Below, piece by piece: positions 27,410 through 36,475 of a stretch of 64,000 bases of DNA. Each line of letters opens with the position of its first letter. The stretch's first letter is position 1. Under the pieces are notes generated by a model. It did not search any database, was not told the DNA's origin, and saw only the letters and a list, made by a program, of their open reading frames with translations. The stretch spans positions 1-64,000 of the forward strand of contig JAUMWT010000002.1 in the NCBI GenBank assembly GCA_030529505.1, given 5' to 3'. The DNA is from Allobrachymonas sp. Lineage in GTDB: Bacteria > Pseudomonadota > Gammaproteobacteria > Burkholderiales > Burkholderiaceae_C. A program made the translations under genes and the position numbers.

Positions 27410-28045
27410 ATGCCGCCAAGCACTTCATCCAAGCACCGCCCTGCCTTCGACTACGCCGTGGCCATCGGGCGCTTTCAGCCCGTGCACCGGGGCCATGTGG
27501 CGCTGCTGCAGACGGGCTTGCAAATGGCGCATCGCCTGGTGGTGCTGGCGGGTTCGGCCGGGCAGGCGCGCAGCCCCAAAAACCCCTTCACTTGGCAAGA
27601 GCGTGCCGCCATGCTGCAGGCGGCCCTGCCCGAACAGGATCGCACCCGCCTGCGCGTACTGGGTTTGCAAGACCGGCCCGGGCGCGATGCCGATTGGGTG
27701 GCCGCGGTGGAAGCTGCCGTGCAGGCAAGCATGCGTGCCGATGGAGCCAATCCCGCCTCTGCGCGCGTGGCGCTGGTGGGGCATGTGAAAGACGCCAGCA
27801 GCTACTATCTGCGCCTGTTTGCGCATTGGCAATGGGTGCCGGTCGGGAACGTGGCGGGCATCAACGCCACCGATATTCGCGCCAGCTATTTGGCCGCTGA
27901 AAGCGGCCCCGATGCGCTGTGGCAGCAGGCGGCCATCGTGCCGCCATCGACCGTGGCATTTTTGCAGGGCTTTCGGCAAACATCGGCGTGGCAAACGCTG
28001 CGCCAGGCCTGGCAACGTCAGGCGGATGGCAGCCCGGCGGCGTAA
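27410..28045 (+). CDS. NMN adenylyltransferase-like protein (NadM type)
   Basis: About 211 residues. The nucleotidyltransferase motif AIGRFQPVHRGHVALL (GRFQPxHxGH) and the late NATDIRASY motif are those of NadM/cytidylyltransferase-like enzymes that form NAD from nicotinamide mononucleotide and ATP. In betaproteobacteria NadM is often fused to a NUDIX domain; that domain is absent here. The start is not certain: ATG at 27410 lies about 15 residues ahead of the conserved core, while the frame is open to 27287. Cytoplasmic; no operon partner visible. Confidence 0.8.
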   Translation: MPPSTSSKHRPAFDYAVAIGRFQPVHRGHVALLQTGLQMAHRLVVLAGSAGQARSPKNPFTWQERAAMLQAALPEQDRTRLRVLGLQDRPGRDADWVAAVEAAVQASMRADGANPASARVALVGHVKDASSYYLRLFAHWQWVPVGNVAGINATDIRASYLAAESGPDALWQQAAIVPPSTVAFLQGFRQTSAWQTLRQAWQRQADGSPAA

Positions 28046-28338
28046 AGTGTGCTGGCTTCGGTTGCTGCAGCAGCGATGGCGCTTGCGGTGAATGCGTGAA
28101 CCGGCTTTGGCAGCCCGTTTTGCCGCATGCGCATGCACCCCTCAACCCTCACGGCTGGCCTGTTATCGGGGCCAGCCCAGGCGGTTTCAAAGGGTTTGGC
28201 AGGGCAATGCCACTACAATCGCTGACAGCTTTAAAGACTTGTTTACAAGCCTGTGGCGCAGGCTTTCGGCGCGCTTGGGGCACGCTGATTCTGCAAGCCA
28301 GGCAATCCGCAAATTCATAGGCAAACACTGCTTCGGTC

Positions 28339-29133
28339 ATGAAAATTCTGCTGTGCAACGACGATGGTTACCAGGCGCAAGGCATCGAGGCGCTGTACGC
28401 CGCTCTGCGCGGCGTGGCCGATGTGGAAGTGGTGGCGCCCGAGTTCAACAACAGCGCCAAATCCAATGCGTTGACCCTGCATTCGCCGCTGTACGTGCAG
28501 CGCGCGGGCAACGGCTTTCGCTACATCGACGGCACCCCGGCCGACTGCGTGCACATTGCGCTCACGGGCCTGCTGGGCGAAATGCCCGATCTGGTGGTTT
28601 CGGGCATCAACAACGGCGCCAATATGGGCGACGACACGATCTATTCCGGCACCGTGGGCGCGGCGATGGAAGGCTATCTGTTTGGCGTGCCCGCCATTGC
28701 CTTTTCGCAAGTTCACAAGGGGTGGGAGCACATCGAGGCCGCGGCCGAAGCCGCCAAAAACCTGGTGCTGCAACTGGCCCCGCAGGTGCGGGCCTCGCGG
28801 CAAGAGGGGAGCGGGCCGGGCGGCCATCCGGCCTGGCTGCTCAACGTGAACATTCCCAATCTGCCGCTGGATCAGCTCAAGCCCGCGCGGCTGTGCCGCC
28901 TGGGGCGGCGCCATGCGGCCGAAAACGTCATCACCCAGCAAAGCCCGCACGGGCAAACCATGTACTGGATTGGCCGCGCTGGCGCCGCCAAAGACGATGC
29001 CGAAGGCACGGACTTTCACGCCACCGATAACGGCCACGTGGCCGTCACGCCCTTGCAGGTGGACCTGACCGATTACAAGGGCCTGAGCCAATGGCAGCCG
29101 CTGTTTGCTGCAACCTCGGCGACAGGGGCCTGA
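28339..29133 (+). CDS. surE: 5'/3'-nucleotidase SurE
   Basis: 264 residues. N-terminal metal site [16 protein letters not shown], then the second metal-site region [27 protein letters not shown], and [27 protein letters not shown]. It dephosphorylates nucleoside monophosphates in stationary phase and stress. It begins the surE-pcm-nlpD group, with only three bases before the pcm start. Confidence 0.96.
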   Translation: MKILLCNDDGYQAQGIEALYAALRGVADVEVVAPEFNNSAKSNALTLHSPLYVQRAGNGFRYIDGTPADCVHIALTGLLGEMPDLVVSGINNGANMGDDTIYSGTVGAAMEGYLFGVPAIAFSQVHKGWEHIEAAAEAAKNLVLQLAPQVRASRQEGSGPGGHPAWLLNVNIPNLPLDQLKPARLCRLGRRHAAENVITQQSPHGQTMYWIGRAGAAKDDAEGTDFHATDNGHVAVTPLQVDLTDYKGLSQWQPLFAATSATGA

Positions 29134-29136
29134 TTC

Positions 29137-30018
29137 GTGGCGCGTCCCACTTTCCCGGCCCGTAACCAGTGGAGCGGCGAGGCGCAGCCAGCCGCCAAGC
29201 CGCAGCCGTCTGCGCCACGCGCGCCGCTGGCCGTGGCTTGGCCCCTGCCCCAGTCGCTCGCCAAGCCGCCTGTCAAGTCGCCTGCAGGCCAGCCTGCCGC
29301 CTTGCAGCCACACATCGTGCCGGTGCACACGCGCACTACGGTGGGCAGTGCCGGTGCGGGCAATGCCGATGCCCTGCGCGCGCGCATGGTGCAGCAATTG
29401 CAGCGCAGCGGCATTGGCGACGCGCGCGTGCTGGCGGCTATGCAGGCCGTGCCGCGGCATTGCTTCGTGGATAGCGCCCTGCTCAACCAGGCGTATATGG
29501 ACACCAGCCTGCCCATCGGCCTGCAGCAAACCATCTCCAAACCCAGCGTGGTGGCGCGCATGATCGAACTGCTGCTGGCCAGCCCGGCCATGCAGGCCCA
29601 GCCCGCCCATGCGCGCCTGGGCCGCGTGCTCGAAGTGGGCACGGGTTGTGGCTACCAGGCCAGCGTGTTGTCGCAAGTGGCTGACGAGGTGTACAGCATC
29701 GAGCGTTTGCGCGGCCTGCACGAGCAGGCGCGCAGCAATTTGCGGCCCTTTCGCATTCCCAACGTGCATCTGCTGCTGGGCGATGGCATGCTGGGCTATG
29801 CGCCGGGCGCGCCTTATGCGGGCATCATCGCCGCGGCGGGCGGGCATGCCATACCGCAAAACTGGATCGATCAGCTGGCCGTGGGCGGGCGCATCGTGGC
29901 GCCCTTGGCATCGGGGCCAGGCCAGGTGCTGGTGGTACTCGATAAAACGCCGCAGGGCTTGCAGCAATCGGTGCTTGAGCCGGTTTTGTTTGTCCCCTTA
30001 AAATCGGGCATGGCCTGA
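29137..30018 (+). CDS. pcm: Protein-L-isoaspartate O-methyltransferase
   Basis: 293 residues. PCMT core: RHCFVDSALLNQAYMDTSLPIG, the TISKPSVVARMIELL motif, SAM motif VLEVGTGCGYQASVLSQ and VHLLLGDGMLGYA. It methylates damaged isoaspartyl residues for repair. A Pro/Ala-rich extension of roughly 75 residues precedes the usual start. GTG is used as the initiation codon, three bases after surE, so translation is coupled. A diverged inverted-end repeat begins almost directly after the stop. Confidence 0.92.
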   Translation: MARPTFPARNQWSGEAQPAAKPQPSAPRAPLAVAWPLPQSLAKPPVKSPAGQPAALQPHIVPVHTRTTVGSAGAGNADALRARMVQQLQRSGIGDARVLAAMQAVPRHCFVDSALLNQAYMDTSLPIGLQQTISKPSVVARMIELLLASPAMQAQPAHARLGRVLEVGTGCGYQASVLSQVADEVYSIERLRGLHEQARSNLRPFRIPNVHLLLGDGMLGYAPGAPYAGIIAAAGGHAIPQNWIDQLAVGGRIVAPLASGPGQVLVVLDKTPQGLQQSVLEPVLFVPLKSGMA

Positions 30019-30020
30019 AA

Positions 30021-30175
30021 GGGCATTCTTCAAAATCTGCTTGCATGGTCTCATCCAAGTGCGCAAACCATCAAGGATTTTTTCTGGGGCGCTTGCTTGA
30101 TGAAACGACAGGAGCAAACGGGGCCTTTTACCCAACGCGGCTTCAGCCCTTTGCGGATTTTGAAGAATGTTTGGC
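30021..30175. repeat. Inverted-end repeat of a third type
   Basis: CATTCTTCAAAATCTGC at 30024-30040 pairs with GCGGATTTTGAAGAATG at 30153-30169 (17 bases, one mismatch). The inner part of these ends (TTCAAAATC) is the same as in the 180-bp family, but the outer bases differ. It starts two bases after the pcm stop. The rest of the gap to nlpD shows nothing recognisable. Confidence 0.6.
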
Positions 30176-30354
30176 CTTGCCGCATCGTTGCCGATGGCAC
30201 AGGGGCAGATGGTGGAATTGGGCTTGGGCCAGGGCATGAAAGCAGGCGCATGCACATGCGCCGCAGCAAGCAAGGCCCGGCCCACTGATAGACATGTCAT
30301 GCGGGCCTGCCGGAGCCAGAGGACGGCAGGCCCGTGCGAGGGGGAGTTGAAACC

Positions 30355-31251
30355 ATGATCCGTTCAGGAGCATCTTTGAACCAAGGGCGCATCACGCGCG
30401 TGGCCGTGGCCTTGGCCGCAGCCGGGACTTTGACGGCCTGCGGCTTTACCGGCGCGCGCGCGCCGGTCGAGAACCGTTCGCTCGGTGGCGGCGGCAGCCG
30501 CCCGCTGGCGCCGCGTGTTGATCCGGCCACCTTGCCGGGTGCGGAGTTTGCGGGCCGGCCCGGTTACTACACTGTGCAGCCGGGCGACACCATTCGCAGC
30601 ATCTCGCGCGCGCTCAATATCGATTGGCGCGATCTGGCGCAGTGGAACAGCGCCTGGATTCCCAATCCCGACGTGATTGAAATCGGCCAGGTGCTGCGCG
30701 TGGTGCCGCCCAGTGGCAGCAGCGGCACGGTAGCTACTCCAACGCCGGTGCGTCCGCGCCCCGTGCCTGTGCCCGTGCAGCCGGATCCTGCCCCAAGCCC
30801 TTTGCCCACGCCCGAACCTGTCGCTCCCAGGGTGCCCGTCACTCCAAGGCCTGCGCCCAGCGATGCGGCTGCGCCCCATATCGGCGTTGCATTGGCCTGG
30901 CCCACGCGCAACACGGGTGTCGTCACCTCGTTCGACGGCGTGCGCAGCAAGGGCATTGCCATTGCGGGCAAGGAAGGCGACCCGGTTTACGCCAGCGCCG
31001 ACGGCCGGGTGATGTACGCCGGATCGGGCCTGCGCGGCTACGGCAATCTGGTGCTGATCAAGCACAACAACACCCTGCTGACCGTGTATGCCCACAACAG
31101 CGCGCTGCTGGTGAAAGAAGGCCAGAACGTGAAGAAAGGGCAGCAGATCGCCTCGATGGGCAAAACCGATGCCGACCGCGTGAAGCTGCACTTTGAAGTG
31201 CGCCGCAATGGCAAAACGGTGAACCCGCTCAGCTATCTGCCTGCGCGCTGA
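30355..31251 (+). CDS. nlpD: NlpD-like murein hydrolase activator lipoprotein
   Basis: 298 residues. Lipoprotein signal with lipobox LTACG; a LysM domain (YYTVQPGDTIRSISRALNIDWRDLAQWN...IGQVLRV); a Pro-rich linker; and a C-terminal M23/LytM domain (GVVTSFDGVRSKGIAIAG, YAHNSALLVKEGQNVKKGQQIASMG, LHFEVR). The M23 zinc ligands are incomplete, as in NlpD/EnvC proteins that activate amidases during septum splitting instead of cutting themselves. GAGGGGGAG precedes ATG 30355. It follows surE and pcm; the rpoS gene that commonly comes next is missing. Confidence 0.92.
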   Translation: MIRSGASLNQGRITRVAVALAAAGTLTACGFTGARAPVENRSLGGGGSRPLAPRVDPATLPGAEFAGRPGYYTVQPGDTIRSISRALNIDWRDLAQWNSAWIPNPDVIEIGQVLRVVPPSGSSGTVATPTPVRPRPVPVPVQPDPAPSPLPTPEPVAPRVPVTPRPAPSDAAAPHIGVALAWPTRNTGVVTSFDGVRSKGIAIAGKEGDPVYASADGRVMYAGSGLRGYGNLVLIKHNNTLLTVYAHNSALLVKEGQNVKKGQQIASMGKTDADRVKLHFEVRRNGKTVNPLSYLPAR

Positions 31252-31582
31252 TTGCTCGTTTTTGCGCGCTGTTGGCGCATGCGGCAAGTCGGCTGCGGGG
31301 CCCGTCACTGGCCGGGTCTCGCGGCTATGCAAAAGCCGCTCGTGCGCGCGCATCGGAAGAGTGAGCGCCGCCTTCCGTGCTGGCGAGTCGCTTTCTCCCC
31401 AGCGGCTGAAGCAGCCCAGGGCCATTGCCCGCCGCAAGGCGGGCGTGTTTTTTTGATGAGCGGCTCTTGCCCTGCTCGCGCAGCTTGTGTTTCCAGGCGT
31501 TTGGGCTGGCCGCTGATTTTTCTTTTCTCAACAGGGCTTGGGCTGTGCGCGTGATGCGCGCCCGCCCAGGCTAATCAACACC
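31252..31582 (+). other. Intergenic region nlpD-rlmD (where rpoS is usual)
   Basis: 331 bp without a gene. A terminator with stem GCCCGCC / GGCGGGC (31427-31433, 31438-31444) followed by a run of T lies inside it. No trace of sigma-factor sequence was found in any frame. Confidence 0.6.
31427..31455 (+). terminator. Rho-independent terminator after nlpD
   Basis: Stem GCCCGCC, loop GCAA, stem GGCGGGC, then GTG and seven to eight T. Confidence 0.8.
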
Positions 31583-33142
31583 ATGGCCGTTACTGCCACC
31601 GAATCCCCCGTAACCTGTCAAGCCGCGCCTGCGGCCACGGCGGCATCTCTGTTGACAGAGCGATCCGCTGAGCAAGCACAACAAACTGCGCCAACAACAG
31701 AGCGCGAAGCATCAGGCGGGCATCTGCTCACACCGCCGCCCCACGCCCAGCCCGATTGGCTCTGGGTGGAATCGCTCGACCTGGAAGCGCAAGGCGTGGC
31801 ACACAAGCCCGATGGCAAAGTCGTCTTCATCGAAGGCGCTTTGCCGGGCGAATGGGTCAGCGCCCAGCGCCGCCGCAGCAAAAACAATTGGGAAGCGGCC
31901 ACGCTCACGCAGATTCATCAGCAATCGTCGCAGCGCGTGCAGCCCGCTTGCGATCACTTCGGCCTGCACGCAGGCGCTTGCGGCGGCTGCAAGATGCAGC
32001 ATCTGCACCCGGCCGCTCAGGTGGCCATCAAGCAGCGCGTGCTGGAGGACAACTTCTGGCACCTGGGCAAATGCCGCCCGCAGCAGGTGCTGCGCGCCAT
32101 TCACGGCCCGGCCTGGGGCTATCGCTGGCGCGCGCGCCTGTCGGTGCGCCACGTGCTGAAAAAGGGCGAGGTGCTGATCGGCTTTCACGAACGCAAAAGC
32201 CGCTACATCGCCGACATGCACAGCTGCGCGATTCTGCCGCCGCACGTCAGCGCCTTGCTCTTGCCGCTGCGCGCGCTCATCGCCAGCCTGGAGGCGCGTG
32301 ACACCTGCCCGCAAATCGAGCTGGCCTGCGGCGACGCCGTCACGGCCCTGGTGCTGCGCCATCTGGAACCCTTGAGCCAGGCCGACATCGACAAGCTGCA
32401 CGCCTTTGCCGCGCAGCATGCCGGCGTGCAATGGTGGCTGCAACCCAAGGGGCCAGACACCGTGCACTGCATCAGCCCGCACACGCCGCAACTGGCCTAC
32501 AGCCTGCCCGAATTCGGCATCACCATGCCGTTTCGGCCCACCGATTTCACCCAGGTCAACCCGCACATCAACCGCGTGCTGGTCAGCACCGCGCTGCGTT
32601 TGCTCGATGCGCGCCCGCACGAGCGCGTGATCGACTGGTTTTGCGGCCTGGGCAACTTCACCTTGCCGCTGGCCACCCGCGCCGGATCGGTGCTGGGCAT
32701 TGAAGGCAGCGAAACCCTGGTGCAGCGCGCGCGCGACAACCACGCGGCCAACAACCCCAACCACCACGGCCACGCGCTGGCGCCCATGCAATTCGTGGCG
32801 CGCAATCTGTTCGAGATGACGCCCGAAATGCTCGTGGCCGACGGCGTGGCCGATAAATGGCTGGTCGATCCGCCGCGCGAAGGCGCTTTTGCACTGAGCA
32901 AAGCCCTGGCCGACATTCATCAGCAGCGTCTGGGCCATGCGTCAGAAGGCAGCTTTGTGGCCCCCGCCGATTGGCAGCCGCCGCAACGCATCGTGTACGT
33001 CAGCTGCAACCCGGCTACCCTGGCGCGCGATGCGGGCCTGCTGGTGCACCAAGCGGGCTACACCCTCAAAGCGGCGGGCGTGGTCAATATGTTCCCGCAC
33101 ACCGCGCATGTGGAAAGCATGGCCGTGTTCGAGCGGGCGTAA
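31583..33142 (+). CDS. rlmD: 23S rRNA (uracil-1939-C5)-methyltransferase
   Basis: 519 residues. A TRAM-type start ([30 protein letters not shown]), the iron-sulfur cysteines in [20 protein letters not shown], the SAM/rRNA methyltransferase fold ([16 protein letters not shown]) and the catalytic-Cys motif [11 protein letters not shown]. It methylates U1939 of 23S rRNA. The first 55 residues are a low-complexity extension before the TRAM domain; the frame is open 15 codons further upstream. Confidence 0.95.
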   Translation: MAVTATESPVTCQAAPAATAASLLTERSAEQAQQTAPTTEREASGGHLLTPPPHAQPDWLWVESLDLEAQGVAHKPDGKVVFIEGALPGEWVSAQRRRSKNNWEAATLTQIHQQSSQRVQPACDHFGLHAGACGGCKMQHLHPAAQVAIKQRVLEDNFWHLGKCRPQQVLRAIHGPAWGYRWRARLSVRHVLKKGEVLIGFHERKSRYIADMHSCAILPPHVSALLLPLRALIASLEARDTCPQIELACGDAVTALVLRHLEPLSQADIDKLHAFAAQHAGVQWWLQPKGPDTVHCISPHTPQLAYSLPEFGITMPFRPTDFTQVNPHINRVLVSTALRLLDARPHERVIDWFCGLGNFTLPLATRAGSVLGIEGSETLVQRARDNHAANNPNHHGHALAPMQFVARNLFEMTPEMLVADGVADKWLVDPPREGAFALSKALADIHQQRLGHASEGSFVAPADWQPPQRIVYVSCNPATLARDAGLLVHQAGYTLKAAGVVNMFPHTAHVESMAVFERA

Positions 33143-33363
33143 GGCTGGGCAGACTTGCGGCCAAGAGTCGCCGCATCCCTTGGCTTAGCCCCAGCCGCGT
33201 ACTTGTAGCGCCAGCACGGTGCTGTTGGATGGCAAAGCTGCTTGCGTTGAGCAATCAGTCAGGCATCAATTGCCGGGCGATCAACTGTTGGTGTGGGAGC
33301 GATTGGCCGCTCGTCTTCCATGGTGCGTCAACCGATATGCAGCGCGGTTTCTTGTATCTGGCT

Positions 33364-34131
33364 TCATCCTTCCAAGGGCTTGAACACCTTGAGCCATTTC
33401 TGCGCGGGCAGGCCCGTGCGCGCTTGGATGATGGCGGCGCGCGCCGCCAACGCATCACGCGCAGGCCGTGTGGGCGTGCGCTGCGCCAGCACCACCGTGT
33501 TGCCCTCGCGCGTGGGCTTGAAGGCCCACAGCGCATCAGCCCCAAAGGCTTGCGCCATCTGCTGCACGCTGCGATCGAAACGGCTGCTGCGGCCAAACAG
33601 GTTCACCGTCATGCAGCCATCGGGCGTGAGGGTGGCGCGGCAGGCGCGGTAGAAATCGGCATCGTCCAGCACGGGTGCGGCCGCTTCGTGGTCGTACAAA
33701 TCCACTTGCAGTGCGTCGATGGCGCCTTGCCATTCGGGCTGCCGAATCACCTCGGCGGCATCGCCCAGCATCACGTTCAGGCGCGCATGGTTGTCGGGCA
33801 GGCGAAACCACTGGCGGCAGGCCTGGTACACCGCCGGATTCAGCTCCACGCAGCTGGTGAGCATGTTGAGCTTTTTGCTCGTGAACTTGGTCAGGCTCGC
33901 CGCGCCCAGGCCCAGCTGCATGGCGTGGCGTTCGGGCACCGTGTCGAAATCGACAAATAGCAGCCAGGCCATCATGCGCTGGATGTATTCCAGGTCGAGA
34001 GCCAGCGGGTCTTTCAGCCGCATGCTGCCTTGTATCCAGGGCGAATCCAGATGCAGAAAACGGCTGATGCCGTCTTCGGAAAAATGCACTTCGGGCAAAG
34101 CAGGCAGAGCGTTGGCAGCGGGGCGGGGCAT
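33364..34131 (-). CDS. Spermidine synthase-like protein
   Basis: 255 residues with a spermidine-synthase-like methyltransferase fold: QRMMAWLLFVDFDTVPERHAMQLGLGAASLTKF, CVELNPAVYQACRQWF, MLGDAAEVI and LQVDLYDHEAAAP. These proteins bind decarboxylated SAM or SAM; the active-site pattern of true SpeE is not well conserved, so the substrate is open. Start at 34131 gives a compact N-terminus; the frame extends 54 codons more without support. It stands alone. Confidence 0.72.
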   Translation of the reverse strand: MPRPAANALPALPEVHFSEDGISRFLHLDSPWIQGSMRLKDPLALDLEYIQRMMAWLLFVDFDTVPERHAMQLGLGAASLTKFTSKKLNMLTSCVELNPAVYQACRQWFRLPDNHARLNVMLGDAAEVIRQPEWQGAIDALQVDLYDHEAAAPVLDDADFYRACRATLTPDGCMTVNLFGRSSRFDRSVQQMAQAFGADALWAFKPTREGNTVVLAQRTPTRPARDALAARAAIIQARTGLPAQKWLKVFKPLEG

Positions 34132-34535
34132 GGCAAGGGGCGAGCGGCAGAGGGGTGAATCAATGAACGATGCAGCAAGGCGTGTGCACAACGCGGTTCG
34201 TGCGCCCGCGATTGTGCCTTGCCTGATGGTCGGGGTTTGGCGTGGCTGCAAGTGCTGCGGGATGGGACGCAGGCGAGGGCTTGGTTGGGCCAAGGGGGTG
34301 GGGCGCTTGTGGGGATGCCAGAAGCCTTCCTCGTCTGCCCTTGCTCTTGCAGCCAGGGGCAGAGCCGCTACAATCCCCGCTTTTGCGCCAAGCGCAGCAG
34401 GGTTGCACCAGTCTTGAAAGCTTGCGGTTCAGACGGTCGCGAACGAAAAAACATCAGTAAAACAACATATTAAAAAATATATTTCGGTGGCGGCGTTAGC
34501 GTCGTTTAGCAGATTCTTAGCACGTCACAGAATTA
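34132..34535. other. Intergenic region upstream of tRNA-Ser
   Basis: 404 bp. Last 90 bp are AT-rich (ACAACATATTAAAAAATATA near 34460-34479) and probably hold the tRNA promoter. No coding sequence supported. Confidence 0.4.
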
Positions 34536-34625
34536 GGTGGGTTGGCAGAGCGGTTGAATGCACTGGTCTTGAAAACCAGCAAGGATTTACATCCTTCCAG
34601 GGTTCGAATCCCTGACCCACCGCCA
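34536..34625 (+). tRNA. tRNA-Ser (anticodon TGA)
   Basis: Acceptor stem GGTGGGT (34536-34542) pairs with ACCCACC near the 3' end; anticodon stem CTGGT / ACCAG encloses CTTGAAA with anticodon TGA; a long variable arm (CAAGGATTTACATCCTTC region) marks it as a class II serine tRNA; T-loop GGTTCGAATCC; the 3' CCA is encoded (34623-34625). Confidence 0.95.
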
Positions 34626-34655
34626 ATTTCATGGATGTTCTGTAGCTCTTGAGGG

Positions 34656-35585
34656 ATGGTTGTGGGAGTCTTCGATCTGTTCTCTAAGCGTCAGAAGCGC
34701 GCCCGCGGCGAAATGCCCGATGTCTATGTCTATGACGACCTGCCGCAGCCACTGCGGGTACAGATCGTTCACATCATTCGCGACGCCTTTGGCACTGATA
34801 ACTACGGCTCTGACTATGCAGCAAAGGTGTACGAGTTCGTAAAGCAATCGCTTTGCCGTGAGTATGGGCTGTTCGAACTCGTCAAACATCCAAGATCCAA
34901 CCAAGAATCCGTCTTCAACTTCTTCTTGCAGGAAGAATCCGTCGAACGTGCGCTGGACGTTGTGGAGCTGTGCTTCAGGATCATCCAGATTCACATTGCG
35001 GACAATCAGTCGTACAAGTACCATACGAACAGAAAGATCGACTCCGACGATGCCACCGCCGAGTTGAACGAGCGCTTCAAGGAGCACGGGGTTGGCTACC
35101 AATTCGAGTCTGGCGAGATCATTCGTGTTGACTCTCAGTTCTTGCACGCGGAGGCGGTGAAGCCGACATTGGCAATTCTGCGCGATAAGAGCTTCAAAGG
35201 TGCGAACGAAGAGTTCCTGAAAGCCCATGAGCACTATCGACATGGGCGCTATAAAGAATCCCTTGTTGATGCGCTGAAGGCATTTGAAAGTACCATGAAG
35301 ACGATTTGTAGTCTTCGTGGTTGGCCGGCACAGCCAACGGACACGGCGAAGAATTTGATCGCTACTTGCATGAATAACGGCTTGTTTCCTGCGTACTTCG
35401 ATTCGCAGTTCTCGTCCATTCGCTCGCTGCTGGAAAGCGGTGTGCCAACAGTGCGGAACAAGAACGGTGGTCACGGGCAGGGTGCAGCGCCAGTCACAGT
35501 GCCAGAATACTTGGCGCGATATACGTTGAATCTCACCGCGACGACCGTTCTCTTCATGGTTGAAGCGCACCAAGCCACGAAGTAA
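34656..35585 (+). CDS. AbiJ N-terminal-domain-4-like protein (STM4504/CBY_0614 type), putative phage defence
   Basis: 309 residues. The N-terminus (VFDLFSKRQKRARGEMPDVY and QPLRVQIVHIIRDAFG) fits the AbiJ_NTD4 / STM4504-CBY_0614 family, known from abortive-infection-type proteins. The C-terminal third is helical (HYRHGRYKESLVDALKAFESTMKTIC, later NKNGGHGQG) and recalls Abi/HEPN-like C-terminal domains that cut RNA. G+C is visibly lower than in neighbours and it sits 30 bp behind a tRNA, both signs of horizontal gain. Start may be ATG 34656 or, with better ribosome-site spacing, GTG 34662. Defence function is inferred. Confidence 0.75.
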   Translation: MVVGVFDLFSKRQKRARGEMPDVYVYDDLPQPLRVQIVHIIRDAFGTDNYGSDYAAKVYEFVKQSLCREYGLFELVKHPRSNQESVFNFFLQEESVERALDVVELCFRIIQIHIADNQSYKYHTNRKIDSDDATAELNERFKEHGVGYQFESGEIIRVDSQFLHAEAVKPTLAILRDKSFKGANEEFLKAHEHYRHGRYKESLVDALKAFESTMKTICSLRGWPAQPTDTAKNLIATCMNNGLFPAYFDSQFSSIRSLLESGVPTVRNKNGGHGQGAAPVTVPEYLARYTLNLTATTVLFMVEAHQATK

Positions 35586-35703
35586 GCGACCTGTTCGCAG
35601 GAGGCTACGGCCTCGCGTTCGCCGACACGCCCAAAAATCGTTACCGAGTCTTGGAGACCTGTCTTGCAATGTGCGCACTTCAACCCGCACAGGAGTAACG
35701 ACG

Positions 35704-35844
35704 ATGGCAGCCAAGACCTACATCAAGCGCGAGAACGCCTGCCGTGCTGGTGTTGCCGCAGGGATAGCTCTGTGTTTGTTGTTCGACCTTCGCGGGCATG
35801 CGTGCCGCTACAGGCCGCGTACCGTGCTTGCTAGTACCCCCTAG
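35704..35844 (+). CDS. Small hypothetical protein (46 residues)
   Basis: A strong CAGGAG ribosome-binding site sits eight bases ahead of ATG 35704. The product starts MAAKTYIKREN and contains a short hydrophobic stretch (GVAAGIALCLLFDL). I recognise no family. It lies in the low-G+C stretch behind the AbiJ-like gene and may be a remnant of a larger gene. Confidence 0.3.
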   Translation: MAAKTYIKRENACRAGVAAGIALCLLFDLRGHACRYRPRTVLASTP

Positions 35845-35993
35845 CGGCGATGGGGTAGGTAGTGATCGTTGCTCCGCTGGCACGCAGCGCACGAGTAGTT
35901 AGCACGTATACCATTTGCAAACGCAGAAACCTCAAGTCCAACATAGCCTTTGTCGCATTCGGGCGCTTTGTGCATTAAGCTTGCGCCCCTTGT
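35845..35993. other. Non-coding rest of the tRNA-adjacent island
   Basis: Contains a short ACCCC...GGGGT hairpin near 35838-35860. I looked for a repeat of the tRNA-Ser 3' end (an attachment site) from 35586 to 36026 and found none. Confidence 0.35.
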
Positions 35994-36012
35994 CTTATTG
36001 AGAATCATTTTC
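35994..36012 (+). promoter_or_regulatory. Fur box upstream of exbB
   Basis: CTTATTGAGAATCATTTTC matches 14 of 19 positions of the Fur consensus GATAATGATAATCATTATC. It directly abuts the AGGAGAG ribosome-binding site of exbB, so Fe-Fur bound there would block expression. A fur gene is present in the window. Confidence 0.75.
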
Positions 36013-36026
36013 AGGAGAGTGCGGGC

Positions 36027-36452
36027 ATGCAGAGCATTGGTCCCTTGGTTGAATATGCGGTGTTTGCCGTGTTGCTGGTCTTGAGCATCATGGCCGTGGC
36101 CATCACGTTCGAGCGGCTGCGTTTTTATCGCACGCTGCAAGCCACGCGCTACAGCAGCCGCGCGCGGCTGGAGGCGGATTTGACGCGCCGCCTCAACCTC
36201 ATCGGCACCATTGGCGCCAACGCGCCCTATATCGGCCTGTTGGGCACGGTGCTGGGCATCATGATGACCTTCCAGACCCTGGGTTCGGGCAGCAATATGG
36301 ACGTGAAGTCGATCATGACGGGGCTGTCGCTGGCGCTCAAGGCCACGGCGGCGGGCATTGCGGTGGCGATTCCCTGCGTGGCGCTCAACAACATCCTGCG
36401 GCGCAAGGTGCGCGAGCATCTGGCGATTTTCGACGAGGCCAACGGCCAGTAA
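36027..36452 (+). CDS. exbB: TonB-system energiser ExbB
   Basis: 141 residues, the short ExbB form. Three membrane segments (about 8-27, 70-90, 105-125) with the MotA/TolQ/ExbB core: IGANAPYIGLLGTVLGIMMTFQ and MTGLSLALKATAAGIAVAIPCVALNN. With ExbD it forms the proton-driven inner-membrane motor for TonB. It is preceded by a Fur box. exbD follows after 23 bases. Confidence 0.93.
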   Translation: MQSIGPLVEYAVFAVLLVLSIMAVAITFERLRFYRTLQATRYSSRARLEADLTRRLNLIGTIGANAPYIGLLGTVLGIMMTFQTLGSGSNMDVKSIMTGLSLALKATAAGIAVAIPCVALNNILRRKVREHLAIFDEANGQ

Positions 36453-36475
36453 GTGCAGGCGGCGAGGAGTCAGTC

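Noticed and set aside
35586-36026. Attachment-site repeat of the tRNA-Ser 3' end
   Set aside because: No second copy of the GGTTCGAATCC...CACCGCCA end was found downstream of the AbiJ-like gene.
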